Assembly (NCBI RefSeq): GCF_017591425.1
Contig: NW_024465434.1
Span: 372,001-436,000, forward strand
Length of the DNA stretch: 64,000 nucleotides
Reading direction: 5' to 3'
DNA from: Ochotona curzoniae
Lineage: Eukaryota; Chordata; Mammalia; Lagomorpha; Ochotonidae
Within the stretch, counting starts at the first letter, position 1. Each line of letters starts with the position of its first letter. A program made the position numbers and the translations under genes. The notes beneath the pieces are model-generated. The model saw only the letters and a list, made by a program, of their open reading frames with translations, searched no databases and was not told the DNA's origin. Below are positions 36,450-49,949 of the stretch, in pieces.

Positions 36450-39360
36450 TGGGACAGAAGGCTCAAATCCTGCGAAGGCTGGTCCAGCCCAAGGAGTGTG
36501 GGAGGGGAACAAAGCCTGCAGAATCCAGAGAGCATTGACTAAGAAATGCTTGCACTGCATGGATCTGCAAGGGTGGGTGGCATTCTATTTACTTCCTGAT
36601 TTCTCCAAAAATAAAATCAAGCCTGCCAATTAAAAAATGTTTTCATGACCCCAGAAAATCTGTGAAGGGGAGACATTTACTTTAAACAGTTCTTCCACCA
36701 TAACAGGAAAGGAGGGAGAGCAGAGGAGTTTATTATAACAGCTGCCTTCATACCCCAAACAAGGCTGGGCTGTTTTTGGCAGGTCACACCGTAGTGGAGC
36801 TGGCAAGAAGTGGACAGGCTGCATGAGTTTCCTTTCAAAAGATCATTCTGCTTCCTCCAGGAGCCCACGACTGGGCGAATACACGTGTGTGCACTGCAGA
36901 TGTCTGTTCCTCCCTGGCCTCTCTGTCCTGCGGTTCTGCTCTGCCTGGGCCTCACTGGGGGCATGAGCTTTGCAATGAATGGCAGAGAGCACTGTTAGAA
37001 TCCGGTGCTTCCTTTAATCGCTGCTCATGATTCCAAGACACATGGATTTGAATTAAGCACATACCAGGTGGCCAAGGTGGTTGTCACCACACATCTGAAT
37101 GTCAGAGGTATGGATCCTGACTCCTTCTGATGCTCTTCCAGGACATTTTATTTTATCAAATGCACACATCAGTGCCTGCAAAGTACAATCCCCTTCCTGA
37201 AGGGCTTTGGAAAATAGTGATTTACCCTTTTCCTTCAGACCTCCAAAGAGGGCAATGACAGAACAGGGCAAGGCGCCAGGGTCCCCTTGCCCATATTAGT
37301 GTTCTAGGGGGCCACGCAGGGTGGAAAGGCCAGGGGGAGGAGGAGACCTAGTTGTGCCTGGAGGGCAGGGCTTCACTGGGCTCTACATAGGAAATCCTAC
37401 AGGAAGTGAAGGTTCTTGGCTCCTGAATTGGGACTGAGCTGTGCCCCCTGCAAAACCTAGAGCTCAGCAAGTGGCTAAAACCATTCCAAGGCTAATGGCT
37501 TCCAGATGGCAGAGGAGCAAGCCGCACAGGATGCATCTGCACGTGGGAGCCTGAGGGCCCTGACGTCCAGCAGCCTGGCTGCTGACCCACATTCCTACAA
37601 AACTCACATGGTGTTCCTCCAGCAAACTCAGGTGCCCTGGCTGGACCCAGCAGTGGGTACTCTTCACCAGCAGATCCTGTCCCAGGCAGCCCAGTAGTTG
37701 CCTTGCCTGCTTGTACTCAGCTGAATCTGAGCTCCCCATTCAGACAGCACAGGTCTGGATGCTTAAAGCATGGGAGTGTATCAAAGACATTAGGAGGGAG
37801 CAGTGTGCTTGGGCTGGTCTTGGACCTTCAGTGGTGAAGGGAATTCTTGGCCATCACTTGCAGCCTTAAAGACCTATTTCTAATTTCCAAAGCTTTAAAA
37901 TCCTCTGTCTACTGAGAACTGGAGCTTGCAGTGTTTGCCTTCCAAAGAGAAAGGGAAGCTGAGGAGCAGCCCAAGAAGGCCAGGGCTTGGATTCAGATGG
38001 GCATTGCCAGCTGGGTACAGCTGAGCATCCCAGAGCATCCCAGGGAACATCAAAAAATTCTCTCTCTCTCTCTCTTACACACACACACACTGATTTAAAA
38101 GATAATAATTTTTGTTTTAAAAAAAACTTTTTGAAATCTTGGCTGAGCTATGCCTCATGGAAAGTATGTATTGTGAAACAACTACACATAGATTTCAAAA
38201 ATTCTGTTGCATTCACACCATCTTACTTTTTAAACTCTATTATTTTTTTCCATGAAGTTTTTTGAGCACACATGCCTGGGTGAGGAGTTGGGTTGAGAAA
38301 AAATAGGGGAGTGGGGGAGGTCTGTGCCTCTTTTCCTCTCCCAGTGGGAGAGCTGAGGCTGAACTCAGATGCCAAAACACTCCATAACCCGAATACCAAC
38401 TCAACCCAAAGGAGAATGTCCCAACAGCACACAACTTGAGGCTTCCCTTTGCATCCAGGGCTGAAGTCCCAAATCTGTAACAACTGCTGTGGCCCAGGCC
38501 ACTGAAATTAAAAGGGGGACCCTCAACAGAAACTCCCCCACTCTCAGTTCTGCCTGTAGCCCAACAGATATTTACAAAACACTGTAGCAATGACTGGTAG
38601 ATGGAATGTCCCAGAAGAGCCAGCACACTTTCCATTGTTGACACGGAGCTTTCACTGCCTGGCGCATTTCCTGGAGGGCCCTTCATGGTGTCAACCACAC
38701 TGCACAGGGCTGGGGGTCCCACAGAAGACAGATTCCACACCCAAGTCGTAAATTCAAAACAAAAACCATCAGAAATGGAAGTAGACAGACGAAAAGCTAT
38801 TTTAAGTTGTTCCACTGTTTGGGGAAAGTAGCTGTTAGGACAGGCGCCAGGGCTTGGGGAACACCCTCCCCGTCCTGTGCATCTGTGCAAAAACTCCAAG
38901 TGTATGGCTTGGTGAACCAGCATGGTCAGACGCAGTCGTCACAGGTCCATGGGCCCATCGGCCAATGACACGGAGCCCTGCAGGGTCACTAGTGTGCGGA
39001 GCAGAGGATGAGGTTCATAGCACTGTGTCCCTGCCCTTGAGCCCTTTGCCATTGATGTTCTGAAAGTTACCACACAACGTCATCAGCACAGTCTGCCTCT
39101 CTCCATGGGCAAGTGCCAGAGGGTTTTCCAAGGAAACCGCATTTTGCCGTGTCCTCTCAAGACCTTTCTTTCTCATGCAGAGTACCTGGACCCATTTTCT
39201 TCTCCCTTTTCTCCTTTCCCTCTCAGTGTTAGGCTCCAGTTCTCACCTGTCTTTTTCCATTTCCTCCCTTGCTATCCTCCCCACCCACACATCCATTCTC
39301 AGTGGCTCTTCTTCTTCCTCTTGGTTCTTCCTTCCCACCAATGCCCTCAAGAATAAAACA
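36450..39360. other. Intronic stretch, nothing recognised except one microsatellite
   Basis: The minus-strand open frame at 38240-38923 (227 codons) has no recognisable domain, no signal of conservation that I can judge, and only ordinary composition. Confidence 0.4.
38058..38092 (+). repeat. (TC)n(AC)n compound microsatellite
   Basis: TCTCTCTCTCTCTCTCTT followed by ACACACACACACAC. Confidence 0.9.
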
Positions 39361-39365
39361 TCAGA

Positions 39366-39632
39366 TATGAGTGCCGTGGTGTAGTGGGTTAAGCTGCTGG
39401 TTAGGATTCCCAGAGAGTGTCAGTCCCAGCTGCTCTGCTTCCAATCCAGATTCCTACAAATGCATCCCACCGTGGGGGTAGTGGATGGTGGCACAAGTAC
39501 TTAGTGCTTGGGCCTCTGCCACCAACCTGGAAGAGGCTGAGTACATTTTGGGCTCTTGGCAGTCATGTGGGGAGTAAATCAGGGGATGGAAAATTTCTCT
39601 ATGTCTCTGATTCTGCCTTACAAGTAAATAAA
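39366..39632 (+). repeat. CSINE copy, plus orientation
   Basis: Clear tRNA-like head GCCGTGGTGTAGTGGGTTAA, then GTCAGTCCCAGCTGCTCTGC, TGCTTGGGCCTCTGCCACCA and tail TGCCTTACAAGTAAATAAAA. Confidence 0.88.
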
Positions 39633-39639
39633 AATGAAA

Positions 39640-42260
39640 AAACTTTAAGGGTTTACATCAAAACTGCCAGAAATAGTCCTTAAAAGAGTGAACAGAATGG
39701 CTTCCAACAACTACAGCTTCCCAAACAGCAAGTTCACTATTTGGTAAACTAAGGCTAGATGGATTGGTTGACCTATTTATCATAGCACTTGACCTTCCCT
39801 GGGGGGAAAAATTCTAACAAACATGAAATTTTACCTGGACCAACCCAATTCCATACAACCTACACATTTCAGAAAAGTGAAGGAAATAGGGGGAAATAAA
39901 ACAAAGGAAAAAAGAAGAAATTACAGGAACAAACAGCAGAAGAGCAAGATCTAACTTCAAAGTGATCACAGTTTATTCAGGTCAAAGCTCAAAACACCAG
40001 AACCATGTCTAAAGCTCCACTAAGTGGCACCTCTCAGTGCCCAGTAGTCTGCTCCCTTGGGGGATCGTGCACCTCCAGGCCCTGTGGCCACAGCCGACCG
40101 GTGAGGAAGGCAGTGATGCAGGGGTCAGATGTGCAAGGGAGGAGCTCATTCATCAATCTGACTTGGGAGCACCCTGGGAGGCACACAGGATGGGAGCCAT
40201 CTGGCAGCTTCGCTTGCAAGACCAGATTCAGAAAGCATCCGCATCCAAACCACAAAGGAGAAGACCAAGCTGGATTTCCGGAGTAAAAAGCCAAGATTTT
40301 GACCCAAAGCTGAGGTAAGAGCTTTATTTTCTCCCCTCCCCACCCCATGATGAAGAAAGAATTCTACTTCCCTCTGATTTGGATTATTTTTAGCATCCAA
40401 GCCTCAGCATTGGTGCCCAATGTATTTGGCTGTGTCTTTTCCAAACCTGAGATCTTTAGCAGCTTTCCATGGCACAGAGCACACAACCCAGACTCCACTG
40501 TATGGCCGGTAAAGCCTGCCCCAGGAGACGCCTTGCTAACCTCTCACCTTCATCCTTCCGCGCCCTTCCAACTCAGCCTTGAGATTGTCTGCAGCTTCCA
40601 CAGCATGCCCCTATGTCTCCTGCTTCCCTTGCGTCTACTATTCCTTCTGCACCAAAACCCTCCCCAGCTTGCTTGTCTGGCCTAAGGAACTCTTAATCTG
40701 TAACCCATCTTAAAACCAGAGCTCCTCTGAAAAGCCTGATTTCTTAGATGTTTCTTCTCTCAGATGCCCACTGTCCTTGAATGCCAGCTTACTGTGCTCC
40801 TTATTCCTCATCATAACAGATAATAGATATGCATCTTTTCACATTTTTCTCACCACCCCCTAACACACAGTTCGTATCCCAAACCTGTGTTGACTATGCA
40901 TGCATCATTCATTTGAATTTTACATGTGTAATTACACATGCACACATACAACGTTGACTTCTTTGTCTCAGAAGGTGTGTGTTCTAGTGAGCTGCTAGAG
41001 GATGGAAACAATGGAACAAAGGGAGCCGCAGATCATAAATCAAGTTTGAAATTTGGAAATGGCTCCGAGTGTTCACAGACCTCATGTGCACAGGCTCAAC
41101 TTTCAACTCAGGCTGGGTATATCTGTGTGCATGACAGAGCAGAGTAGATAAAAGTGAGTGAGAGCAGAGAATTCTACCTGGTTCTCTTCCAGTTTTCTGG
41201 GCAACTGGTCCTGTCCAGGATTCCATCTAAAGAGTCATACACTATATCCATCATTGTTAATTTCATGTTTTTTAAAAACTTACTCTTTCTCAAATAGCCA
41301 CAGAATGCCAAAGGTGCTGGGATAAGAATCTGAAACTTTTGCAAATATAAAAAAATCAGCACTAATTTAGAGAAAGCCAGGTAAGGCAGAGGGGCCTCTT
41401 GCTTTGCAAGGTAAAGCAGAGAAGTGCACATTTGGTTATTTATAGAGGAAGCAATTTTTTTAATCTGTCAGTTGCACTGAAACATAATTCTCCTCCATAA
41501 CTCTCTTCCAGTTTTCAATAAGTCTGGCATAAAAGTAGAAGAAAGAGAGGGAATTTCCAAAGTTCACGTATTCCAGGGTCCTGAAATTTGCTATACTTTG
41601 GGTTCCATTAAGATTGTTAACCTCTCATTGGAAAAATAATCTCTGAATTTACCAACGCCAAGAACTCACAGAGCCTGTTAAAGAAGCACACAGTTCTGAG
41701 ATCTTGGGATCTAGAAAGGCACACCATGGAGGAGACAGACACCACTCTCAGAACCAGGAACACACTGCAGAAGTTATCTAACAAGCTCATGACAGAGTCG
41801 GAATGTTGCTTCCTTTACGACATACCTTGAGGGTTAAGCTGGTGTTGCAGATGGCCAAATGATTTGATAACCATGTAAAAATACTATTTCTAGGGGGAAA
41901 AGTGTCTTCAAATGATCAAAATCTGTCTTGTAAATCACCTTTGCAGTTCTAAATTGGGACTATCTAAATAAATCACTCAGATACACTGATGGAAAACAGC
42001 CCCCTTTTAGCTCTTCTATTCATGCATAGTCAAGAATCCAGGATCAATTAGTTTCACAAGTGTGTGAATTGAATGATTACTTGACGTACAAAATTGTTCA
42101 ACAGTAGGAAGTGTCTTGTGTTTTTTTACTTACCACAGTTTGTGCTGATCTAGAAAATGCATAGCATGCAGGAGTAGGATTGTGAAAAACTTAGAAAGGC
42201 TTGAACTGTGAAGCAAATTCAACATACTAAAACTCAAAGAGTAGAGTTCTCCCTTGCCTT
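39640..42260. other. Intronic stretch, mostly unassigned
   Basis: Pyrimidine-rich sequence near 40540-40680 vaguely resembles an L2 3' end, but I could not confirm it. No genes seen. Confidence 0.35.
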
Positions 42261-42264
42261 GCCA

Positions 42265-42400
42265 GCTTGGCACAGTAGAAAGAGTGTGTGGTTCAAGTTT
42301 CTTTCCTGATATCCCATTTGCTAGTGCCTCAGTCCTTCTAGCCTGAGTTTCTCCATTTGTAATATGTGCATTATGACAGCCATATCATGAGATCACAGTC
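42265..42400 (+). repeat. MIR-like fragment
   Basis: GCACAGTAGAAAGAGTGTGT, GAGTTTCTCCATTTGTAATA and TGCATTATGACAGCC follow MIR order. Confidence 0.55.
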
Positions 42401-43087
42401 TACACTCAATGGAATTATGCACTTACAATGAATACTATTAATGTGGCACAGATTGGGTTCCTGTGTAGTCATTCTCTCTTTCTCCATCCTTTTCAAATGC
42501 AGTCTGTTTCAGGGAGTACGTATCTGTAAACAGAGACCAGGCGTTTTGATCTGTATCTCTGTGCTATTTTATCAGAGCAGTCCTTATATGAGGAGCCTTT
42601 GGTTTCCCAGCACCGCCTATGATGGCACTGGTAGCCTCTACTTCAATTTTGGAGTCTGACCTTGGGAAACTCAATGTTGCAGCATCTCTAAGCATCATTA
42701 AAGCTAGAAGATAGCTTTAATGACCAATTTTTAAAATTATTAAAGGAACTGCCAAAATATAACATCAGGATAATGGCTTGAAAGCAGCATAAGTGAGTCA
42801 GACTTCGGAGTCTGAGTACCGAATTCAGCATGAGTGAGTGATGGTGTGTGGTTAACATGCAACGTGGTGAAGGCAAGAAGGAAGGGATGTCTCAAGGAGA
42901 TAGCCATCTCCCCACATCTCAAACCTCCAAATGTCTCATCCTAGCATCCTGGCATCCTGGGGGGTTGTGGAAATAATATAACATTAGCTAGAAACATGAT
43001 AAAACATGAGCTCAGCTATCTTAGCAGTGGAACTGCTAGTTTTGTAGGAACATAAAAAGAAAGCCAAGATTAAAACTAAAGACCAAG

Positions 43088-43183
43088 AAATATCAGGCAG
43101 ATCATTCACCCAGACCAGGTGGGATTCATCCCAGGCATGCAGGGATGGTTCAGCATTCACAAAACAACAAATGTGAAAAAAAA
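43088..43183 (+). mobile_element. L1 ORF2 reverse-transcriptase fragment
   Basis: Translates in part as a run ending VGFIP-like, GMQGWFSI: the conserved L1 RT phrase around '[15 protein letters not shown]'. It ends in an A run. Only about 30 codons survive. Confidence 0.8.
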
Positions 43184-43334
43184 AAAAAGACCAAGAAATA
43201 AATGCAAGTTCCAGATGACAGGGATATCTAATCCAACAACAGAATGTTGGTTCTCCTTTCAACCCTATCAATCCTTCTCCACATCTCATGTGTGTAGCCA
43301 TCAATGCCTTTGATTAGTAAAGAAGCCAGAAAAT

Positions 43335-43655
43335 TGGTTCACGTGGCTGCTGCAGCGGCTTAGCAAGCTAATTTTCCACATGTAGCTCAGACATCCTACA
43401 AGGGTGCCAGTTCATGTCCTGACTGTCCTCCTTCCAGTCCAGATCCCTGATTTTGGCCTGAGAAAGCAGTGGATGATGGCTCATGTCCTTGGGCCCCTGC
43501 ACCCACATAGGAGACCCAGAGGAAGTTCCAGGCTCCTGGTTTTATATAGGCTCAGTTCCAAATATTGCTGTCATCTGAGGAGTGAATCAGTGGGTGGAAG
43601 ATTTTTCTCTGCCTCTCTTCCTCTCTGTAAATCTGCCTTTAAAATAAAAATATTA
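43335..43655 (+). repeat. CSINE copy, plus orientation
   Basis: CTGCTGCAGCGGCTTAGCAA, CATGTCCTTGGGCCCCTGCA, CACATAGGAGACCCAGAGGA and tail CTGCCTTTAAAATAAAAATA. Confidence 0.88.
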
Positions 43656-43659
43656 GAAA

Positions 43660-46600
43660 ATATACCAGATTTGGGTTTCAACCTGTGCTACATGTGATAT
43701 ATTCAAAAAGCTTTGACCAATTTTAAAATTTAGACCATACATCAGGTTAGTTAAACCAAGATCTCAGGGAATTGGGGTGGGGTATGAGGGGCAAAACATG
43801 CACATATCCATGTAATTCAAGTTAAAGTCAATGTTGAGTATCCTGGTCCCACTTCTGCCTGGAGGATGGTGACCATGTTTGGTCACCAATCTGAGGAAGG
43901 TTGAATAGACACTGGAGCCTGTTCAAAGGAATGTGAACAGAGTAAGTGAGGACTTCAGAGTCTGTCATTCAGGTGAGTGCTGTTGTACCAGCAATTCCCA
44001 AAGGACTCTCATGCGTAGTAGGAAGTTGGTTTATTCTTTCTGTGTTGGTAGCAGAGAATGGGCTGAGAGGTTCTGTAATTCAGGTCCATCCAAGAAAGAA
44101 CTTTCTTGAAAGGAGAACTTGACAGGGACTAAAAAGTGCAATGGAAAGAATATGTGAAAGCAAAAGCAAGAGGGAAACCCCACTGGACAGAAATTCTGTA
44201 GTAGGACTTCAAGTCTGAACACAGGCGTGCTGACCTTTAAGGTCGTGTGTAATGCTGTCGTTCCAGCAGGCTTTGGTTCCAGGGGCTCAATGGCTAGTCA
44301 GGGCCTAATTACTAACACTGAGGAATGCAGAGAGCGATTTTGTTTAGCTAAAGAGAACAAATCCATTGTAAACCTTACTGAATGGATAAACAGGGGGAGC
44401 TAGGACACGGACATATGCCCAAGAAAACTAAAATGCCTGAAAGTTCTTTCCTACACTGTACTATTCATTAGGACAGTGATAAAAGGCAGTGGTCCCAGTT
44501 GGTGGACTTGCTATGCCAGCTCTCTGGGAGGGTATCTGCTGATCTAAGAAGGCAGACACTCTGGAGGAGGCTCCTGCTGTTTATATGGTTGTCCAAGTTA
44601 ATTATCCCTCTACTTTCAGATGGAGCAAATGGTACTGTTTATCTAGGTCAAATATTTGGAGCTGACTCATTCCCCTGATAATCATATGAAAATACATAGT
44701 GTTGCTCTTTGGGGCATTATAAGAAAAGATTATGGTTTTTTAAAAAAATAGCATCTACTTCTCTATAGGCACAACATAGTAATCCTTTACTTCTAAAGTA
44801 CTCTAATTAGGCCCAGCTATAAACAAGTGCTTTAAAGCAGGATAGAAAGAAAGAGACAGAGAGAGAGAGTGACAGAGAGACAGACAGAGAGAGAGAGAGA
44901 GAAAGGGAGGGAGGGAGGAAGGAAACAAAAAGAAATTCTAGTGTCGATTGTTTCCATTTCTTGAATCAGTGTTATTTTGTCTTGAACTTATAGACTGTTT
45001 CCTCACAGAGATGATGGAGATGATGGAAATCTGACCTGTGTATCCATTCTTAGGAATGGTGGCCACCACTGCACGTGGAAAAAATCACAGCGGTACCCAC
45101 CACAGAAGTCAACTGCTGACACTGCTGCCAACTCAGAGTGTCAGAAAAGAAAGGAAGCATTGTGTATAGTGCATCTGGAAGGAGTGTGATTGAATCTACA
45201 AAAGGCTTTCTCATGGCATTTACCAAACATTTTTCAACCTCATTTTCAATCAAGTTAGGGCAATCTGAGGCTTGGGTTGGAGTTGGGGTGGATAAATTCA
45301 TCACAGAGAAAATTAGGATGATCGTAGTACCTGCTATGGGAGAAGACAGGGCTCAGGTTTGGCCCTTGAGGGATGGAACCTTCTGAAAACTGTAGAATCA
45401 CTGAGTGTAGTGTATGGAGTGACAAATTTCTCTTAGACTGTGTCCCCGTGAGCCATTTAGTCTGTACAAACTAGATCTGATGCATCTAACATTATTGAGT
45501 AGCCAATGTGCAAGGCACCTCACCAAACAGGCACATGGTGATGACTGAAACAACCAGATGTGCATAATCTTAGTTGGCACTTTAGCAAGAATGTACATGA
45601 TTGCTACGGCCATCAGAGCTGCAGAAGCTCTGTGAGGTCAGATTTTAGAGTGCCCACCTCTCACTTTTCAGGGACATTATGTGACACATTCAGAACCACT
45701 CAAGGATTTCACGGCAGCCAGGTCTAGAACTAACATTTAATGCTTCATCTGGAAGAACTTGGAAAGGACTCCACATGGGAATCACAGAGGGCAGAATTTG
45801 GTAGAGGCCAACTGTACACCAGACTTGGGTCTGGGGTTTACCATGGAGTTGCTGGGTAAAGAAGGCGGAAGACTATCACATGCTTTAAAGGGTGGGATGT
45901 CAGCTTGCTATGCCACATTCTCTAAGACTACCATGTTTTATATAGTTCCCTGACGTTTCCAGTCCTGTCCTCTAATACAGGGACATGCTCACTCTGGCAG
46001 GCTAATTAATTGGCAGAGTTGTCAGCACAGCTGCCTTTTACTACCAATAAACTTGGGCCCTAAGAGCTATGGTCCTAATTATTGGTTATTTCTTTGTCCA
46101 GGGGGAGAAATTATGTCCTGCATTTTGAAAAAAAAGTGTTTCTCCCATTAGGGCAAGAAACTGAAGAATTCACAAAGGAATTTATCATGTGGCAGTGACT
46201 AGCAGTGCCTTAGGGAACAAAGGAGTGGAGACTGCAGTATCTGGATACGAGTCTTGGACCCACACAGGCTCCCTGGCACCATCACCCTCTAAACAAACCA
46301 TGTTCCTAAGCTGAATGGCCTAGATTTCCATTTCTTTTTAAGGCAGAGAGTGATATGCCTCTAGCCTAGGCCTCATGATAAAATTTCCTCCAGTAAAATA
46401 CTGATTTCACCATCCCACTTGAGAATGCTGGGAAGTTGTGGTGCTGTAGGGTCAAGGCATGGAGGGTGTCTTCCTGTGGGATATTGGAAAATTGCTCAAC
46501 CTCTCACAGCGCCATTGATTCAGACACAACCGTACACAGTAGTACAGTTTCATAGCTCTTAAAAATAATGCTTTAGGCAAACTCAAAACCTTTGCTGATG

Positions 46601-46820
46601 AGACTTAGTTAAGCCCATCATTATCTAATCTAGGGCACAATATTTGAAACTTTCTCTTACCCTGTTGGATTTATCACTGTTTTTCCTAGTGTGTGATAAA
46701 TGTTACATGAAACAGAATTCTGTTGATTTTATTTTTTACACTACCAATAACTATTCAGGTCAACCAATTTTTAGCTTTTGCCAACATTGGGAAATCTAGA
46801 GAAGCCCATGAGAAATTTAA
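43660..46820. other. Intronic stretch, mostly unassigned
   Basis: Only the GA-rich tract at 44.85 kb and a possible MIR tail near 45670-45740 stand out. Confidence 0.35.
44846..44935 (+). repeat. (GA)n/(GACA)n-rich low-complexity tract
   Basis: GAAAGAAAGAGACAGAGAGA followed by GACAGACAGAGAGAGAGAGA and GGGAGGGAGGGAGGAAGGAA. Confidence 0.9.
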
Positions 46821-46826
46821 TCCCTA

Positions 46827-46850
46827 CACACACACACACACACACACATT
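46827..46850 (+). repeat. (CA)n microsatellite
   Basis: About 12 CA dinucleotides, lying at the truncated tail side of the adjacent SINE. Confidence 0.9.
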
Positions 46851-46856
46851 GGTGTA

Positions 46857-47040
46857 TAGATCAGCCAGGGCCGGGCCAGGCACTTCATCTCAGTCTCCTC
46901 TAAAGATGCAGGGATCTGCGCTTGTACCATTTTCCGTTGATTTCCCAGTTGCATGAGCAGGGAGCTGGATTGAAAGTGAAGTGGCTGGGATTTGAACTGG
47001 TGCCCATATGAGATGTCGGCCCTGCCATGGTCTACTTCAG
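46857..47040 (-). repeat. CSINE 5' part, minus orientation
   Basis: CACTTCATCTCAGTCTCCTC, GAGCAGGGAGCTGGATTGAA and ACTGGTGCCCATATGAGATG. The 3' part of the SINE is missing. Confidence 0.75.
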
Positions 47041-48111
47041 TCAATACTTCTAGCACCTTATCCACAGAACAGTTGACTAGACTGATTGGTAGGCACACAG
47101 ATATAAATTTCACCTTTCTTTTTCTTCCTTCCAGTCAAGGAACCAATGATCTGTAAAAACAGTCTCAACTGAACAGCCGGAATAAGGCATAAATGGAATT
47201 TGTGAAAAGGCCATGTACATAATTGTTGCTGACAAAAATTAAATAGAATTTTTAAGGCTGTTAGGAGTCTTAAAATGGCAAGATGCAGCAAACTACTTAT
47301 TACAAAACTTTTTACAATCAAGTGCCACTTAGCCATAAATAGAGGCTTGTGCACTTGGACTTGGATGATGTTGTTGCCAGTGTTTTCTTGAACTAAGTGC
47401 ATAATAGGATCATCTTTCATGGCTCTTTGGCCATTAGTCTTAACTAACACAGTGCTACCACTACTGTGCCTGGTCATACGAGCTTGTTATGACCACCTAA
47501 TGATGAGTCATCGCAAAGGTTCCATATCTGCTTGGATCTCCCTAAGTGCTAACCACAGTGGAGCACATCAGGAACTGAACCAATGATCGTGCTTATGAAA
47601 CTCTCCCCTATCGCTGCTCCTCGCTTTCAGAAACAAGGAACCTTGGGAGAGCACACACCTGCCCTACAGCCCCAACAGGGTCAGTTTGGTTACATTTCAA
47701 CACACGAGTAAGTTTTTCTTTGGAGTCTTCCTGCCTTCATTGATGCACTGCTTTTCTTCATGGACATCCTGTCCCTGTCCTCAGATGTGCTCACCTGCCT
47801 GACAGCAAGCCACAGTTCCCTCTGTGCTGCTCTCCTGTCCACTCCTCGTTGGTCCAAAGTATCTCTTGCTCTTTTAACCCTTTCTCTCCTGCAGCATGTC
47901 TAAGCCAGATGCTAGAGGGAAAGCAAGCTGGTTGCATTACACATCATTTAGTGTGAAGGTGGAAGCACTTACCACAATTCCCCCAAGCCTAGTGACAACT
48001 GAAAAAAAGAGCCTATTGATGCAGCGGAGTTCATGTTAACATGAGTTCAGGCAATGTGACTTTGTAGAAGTTATTTCAGGCAGTATTAGAAAAGAATGTG
48101 CAGCACACACA

Positions 48112-48400
48112 TACAGGCAGTCCTCCTGCATTCACTGGTTGCTCATGAGAAATCAATCAACCTTGGATTGAAAATTTTTTCAACATAAAACCCTGCACTT
48201 TCCTTGTCATCATTCCATAACCAGTTCATCAAAGCAAGCACTTACGTAGCACTTACACAGTGTTAGCCACTATGAAAATCTACAGATGAGTTAAAGCATG
48301 TGGAATGATATGTATCTGTTATGTAAAAAGGGCATCACATTTTATTCCCTATAGAAAGGACTTAAACACCCATGAATTTGGTATCTATAAAAGGCCCTGA
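48112..48400 (+). repeat. Ancient mammalian interspersed repeat, copy 2
   Basis: Same family and strand as the 19.6 kb repeat: TCCTTGTCATCATTCCATAA, CTTACGTAGCACTTACACAG, and an end like GACTTAAACACCCATGAATT followed by TGGTATCTAT. Family not named with confidence. Confidence 0.5.
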
Positions 48401-49582
48401 AGTAATTTAAAAGAGGAAAAGAGAACACATGCTATACTCCTGTATATTAAAATGGATCTCTCCAACAAAGCACAACATCAAATTCTTGGGCTTCTGAAAA
48501 CTAACCAAGAGGTTACAAGTCAAGTCATCCATGATGTTTCTATACTAACTGGAACGAATCCCTCGTCTTTCAGACTCACTCAGTACTACTCAAACACCTG
48601 GGTAGGGAAGCTGCAGTGCTGCCCAAACATGGAGGGATTGTGGCAGCAGGGCTGATCATACCCGTCTCCTCCCACAAGCCATTTCAGAAACAGGCGCAAA
48701 GGCAAACTTGAATCAGGCTGTTTCAGAGCAGAAAGTACTCTCTGAGATTAAAAAAAAGTGTGTGTTTTTAAAAATATGTTCCATGGACCATTTCAAAGCA
48801 TTAAGGATCATTCAGTAAATGATCCTTTTCTGTGCTACAGGAGTCATAACCAAGGAAATGACTACTTTGGTGCAAACATTAAAATCCCCCAAAGAAAGCA
48901 AGCCACGTTTTCCCAATGCCCTTGTTGCTGTCCACAACAAGTCCCATGGGTGTGGGACACTCCTGGCTTACTGCAGAAAGTGTTTCTATGGCAACAGCCA
49001 TGTCTATGAAAAGCAATCATGCAGTGGTTGTGGGCAGCTGAGCATCCACAGGGAACAGTTCCTTTTTTTTTTAACCTGAATTTCCATTTTTATTGCTAAA
49101 TCATTTCTTTTGGTTTTCCAAACCAAACAATCAAGTCTCAAAGTCTCAGGTTTGGCTGTCAGAGGGGACTCGTTCCTTTTGTCATGACATGAACTCAGTC
49201 TCTAACAATATGTAGGCTTAAAGTGAAAATGGCTCCTTGGTTGGGAGCCACTTGTACTTTGCTAATTCCTCCTCTTGCCGTGACCTGATGGAGATTTAAA
49301 TGACACATCCTCTTATTTTAGGAGCATGCGCAGGTGCCAACTGAAACAGAGTGAGTGGAACTGTGTGTTCCCAGAGGAAATAGGAAAGAACACTCAGAAA
49401 CATTTTCCCCTGATTGATTTGGGGCTAGGTTGCTTCAGGGAACCTCTGTCAGGAAAGTGTGCACACAGTGTCTCAGTTTCTCAGTGCACACAGAGCCTGG
49501 GCTGTTACTGGGACCAAGATCTGTGATCTCCTCCCTGGCTATAAACTGGAGAACATTATGGCGTCACCCTGACTGCCCGTGG

Positions 49583-49650
49583 CTCTCTTTCTTTCTCTCC
49601 TCTCTTCTTTTTTTGTTCTTTTTTCTTTTCTTTCCTTCCTTCCTTAAGAT
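49583..49650 (+). repeat. Pyrimidine-rich (CTTT)n-like tract
   Basis: Irregular TTTCTTTCTCTCC, TTTTTCTTTTCTTTCC and TTCCTTCCTT run directly before a minus-strand SINE, whose own head is GA-rich; the two could pair. Confidence 0.8.
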
Positions 49651-49945
49651 TTGTTTATTTAAAGGTGAAAGTTGCACAGAGAGGGAGATGAGGAGGGGGA
49701 GAGAAAGGAAAAAGGAAAGAGGGAGAAAGGAAGGAAAGGAGGAAGATTGAATTTTCTGTCTGCAGGTTCACTCCCTAGATGGTTACAGCAGCCAAGGCTG
49801 GGCCAGGCTAAAGCCAGGAGCTTCATCAGTCTCCCATGTGGGTCACAAGATTACAAACACTTGGGCATCTTGTGCTGCTTTTCCCAAGCCATTAACATGG
49901 GAGGTAGCAGGTGTTGTTAGCAGAGTTCTGAATGTAAGCCATTCC
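49645..49945 (-). repeat. CSINE copy, minus orientation
   Basis: AAGATTTGTTTATTTAAAGG, an expanded GA-rich segment (49678-49745), then GCAGGTTCACTCCCTAGATG, AAAGCCAGGAGC and GTCTCCCATGTGGG. Confidence 0.8.
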
Positions 49946-49949
49946 TGCT

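Noticed and set aside
38240..38923. 227-codon minus-strand open frame
   Set aside because: No domain or family resemblance and no context; composition is ordinary intron.
48819..49079. Cys-x2-Cys pairs reminiscent of ribosomal protein L37 (possible processed pseudogene)
   Set aside because: Only the cysteine spacing is loosely similar; flanking residues and nucleotides do not follow the gene, and no A tail or duplication was seen.
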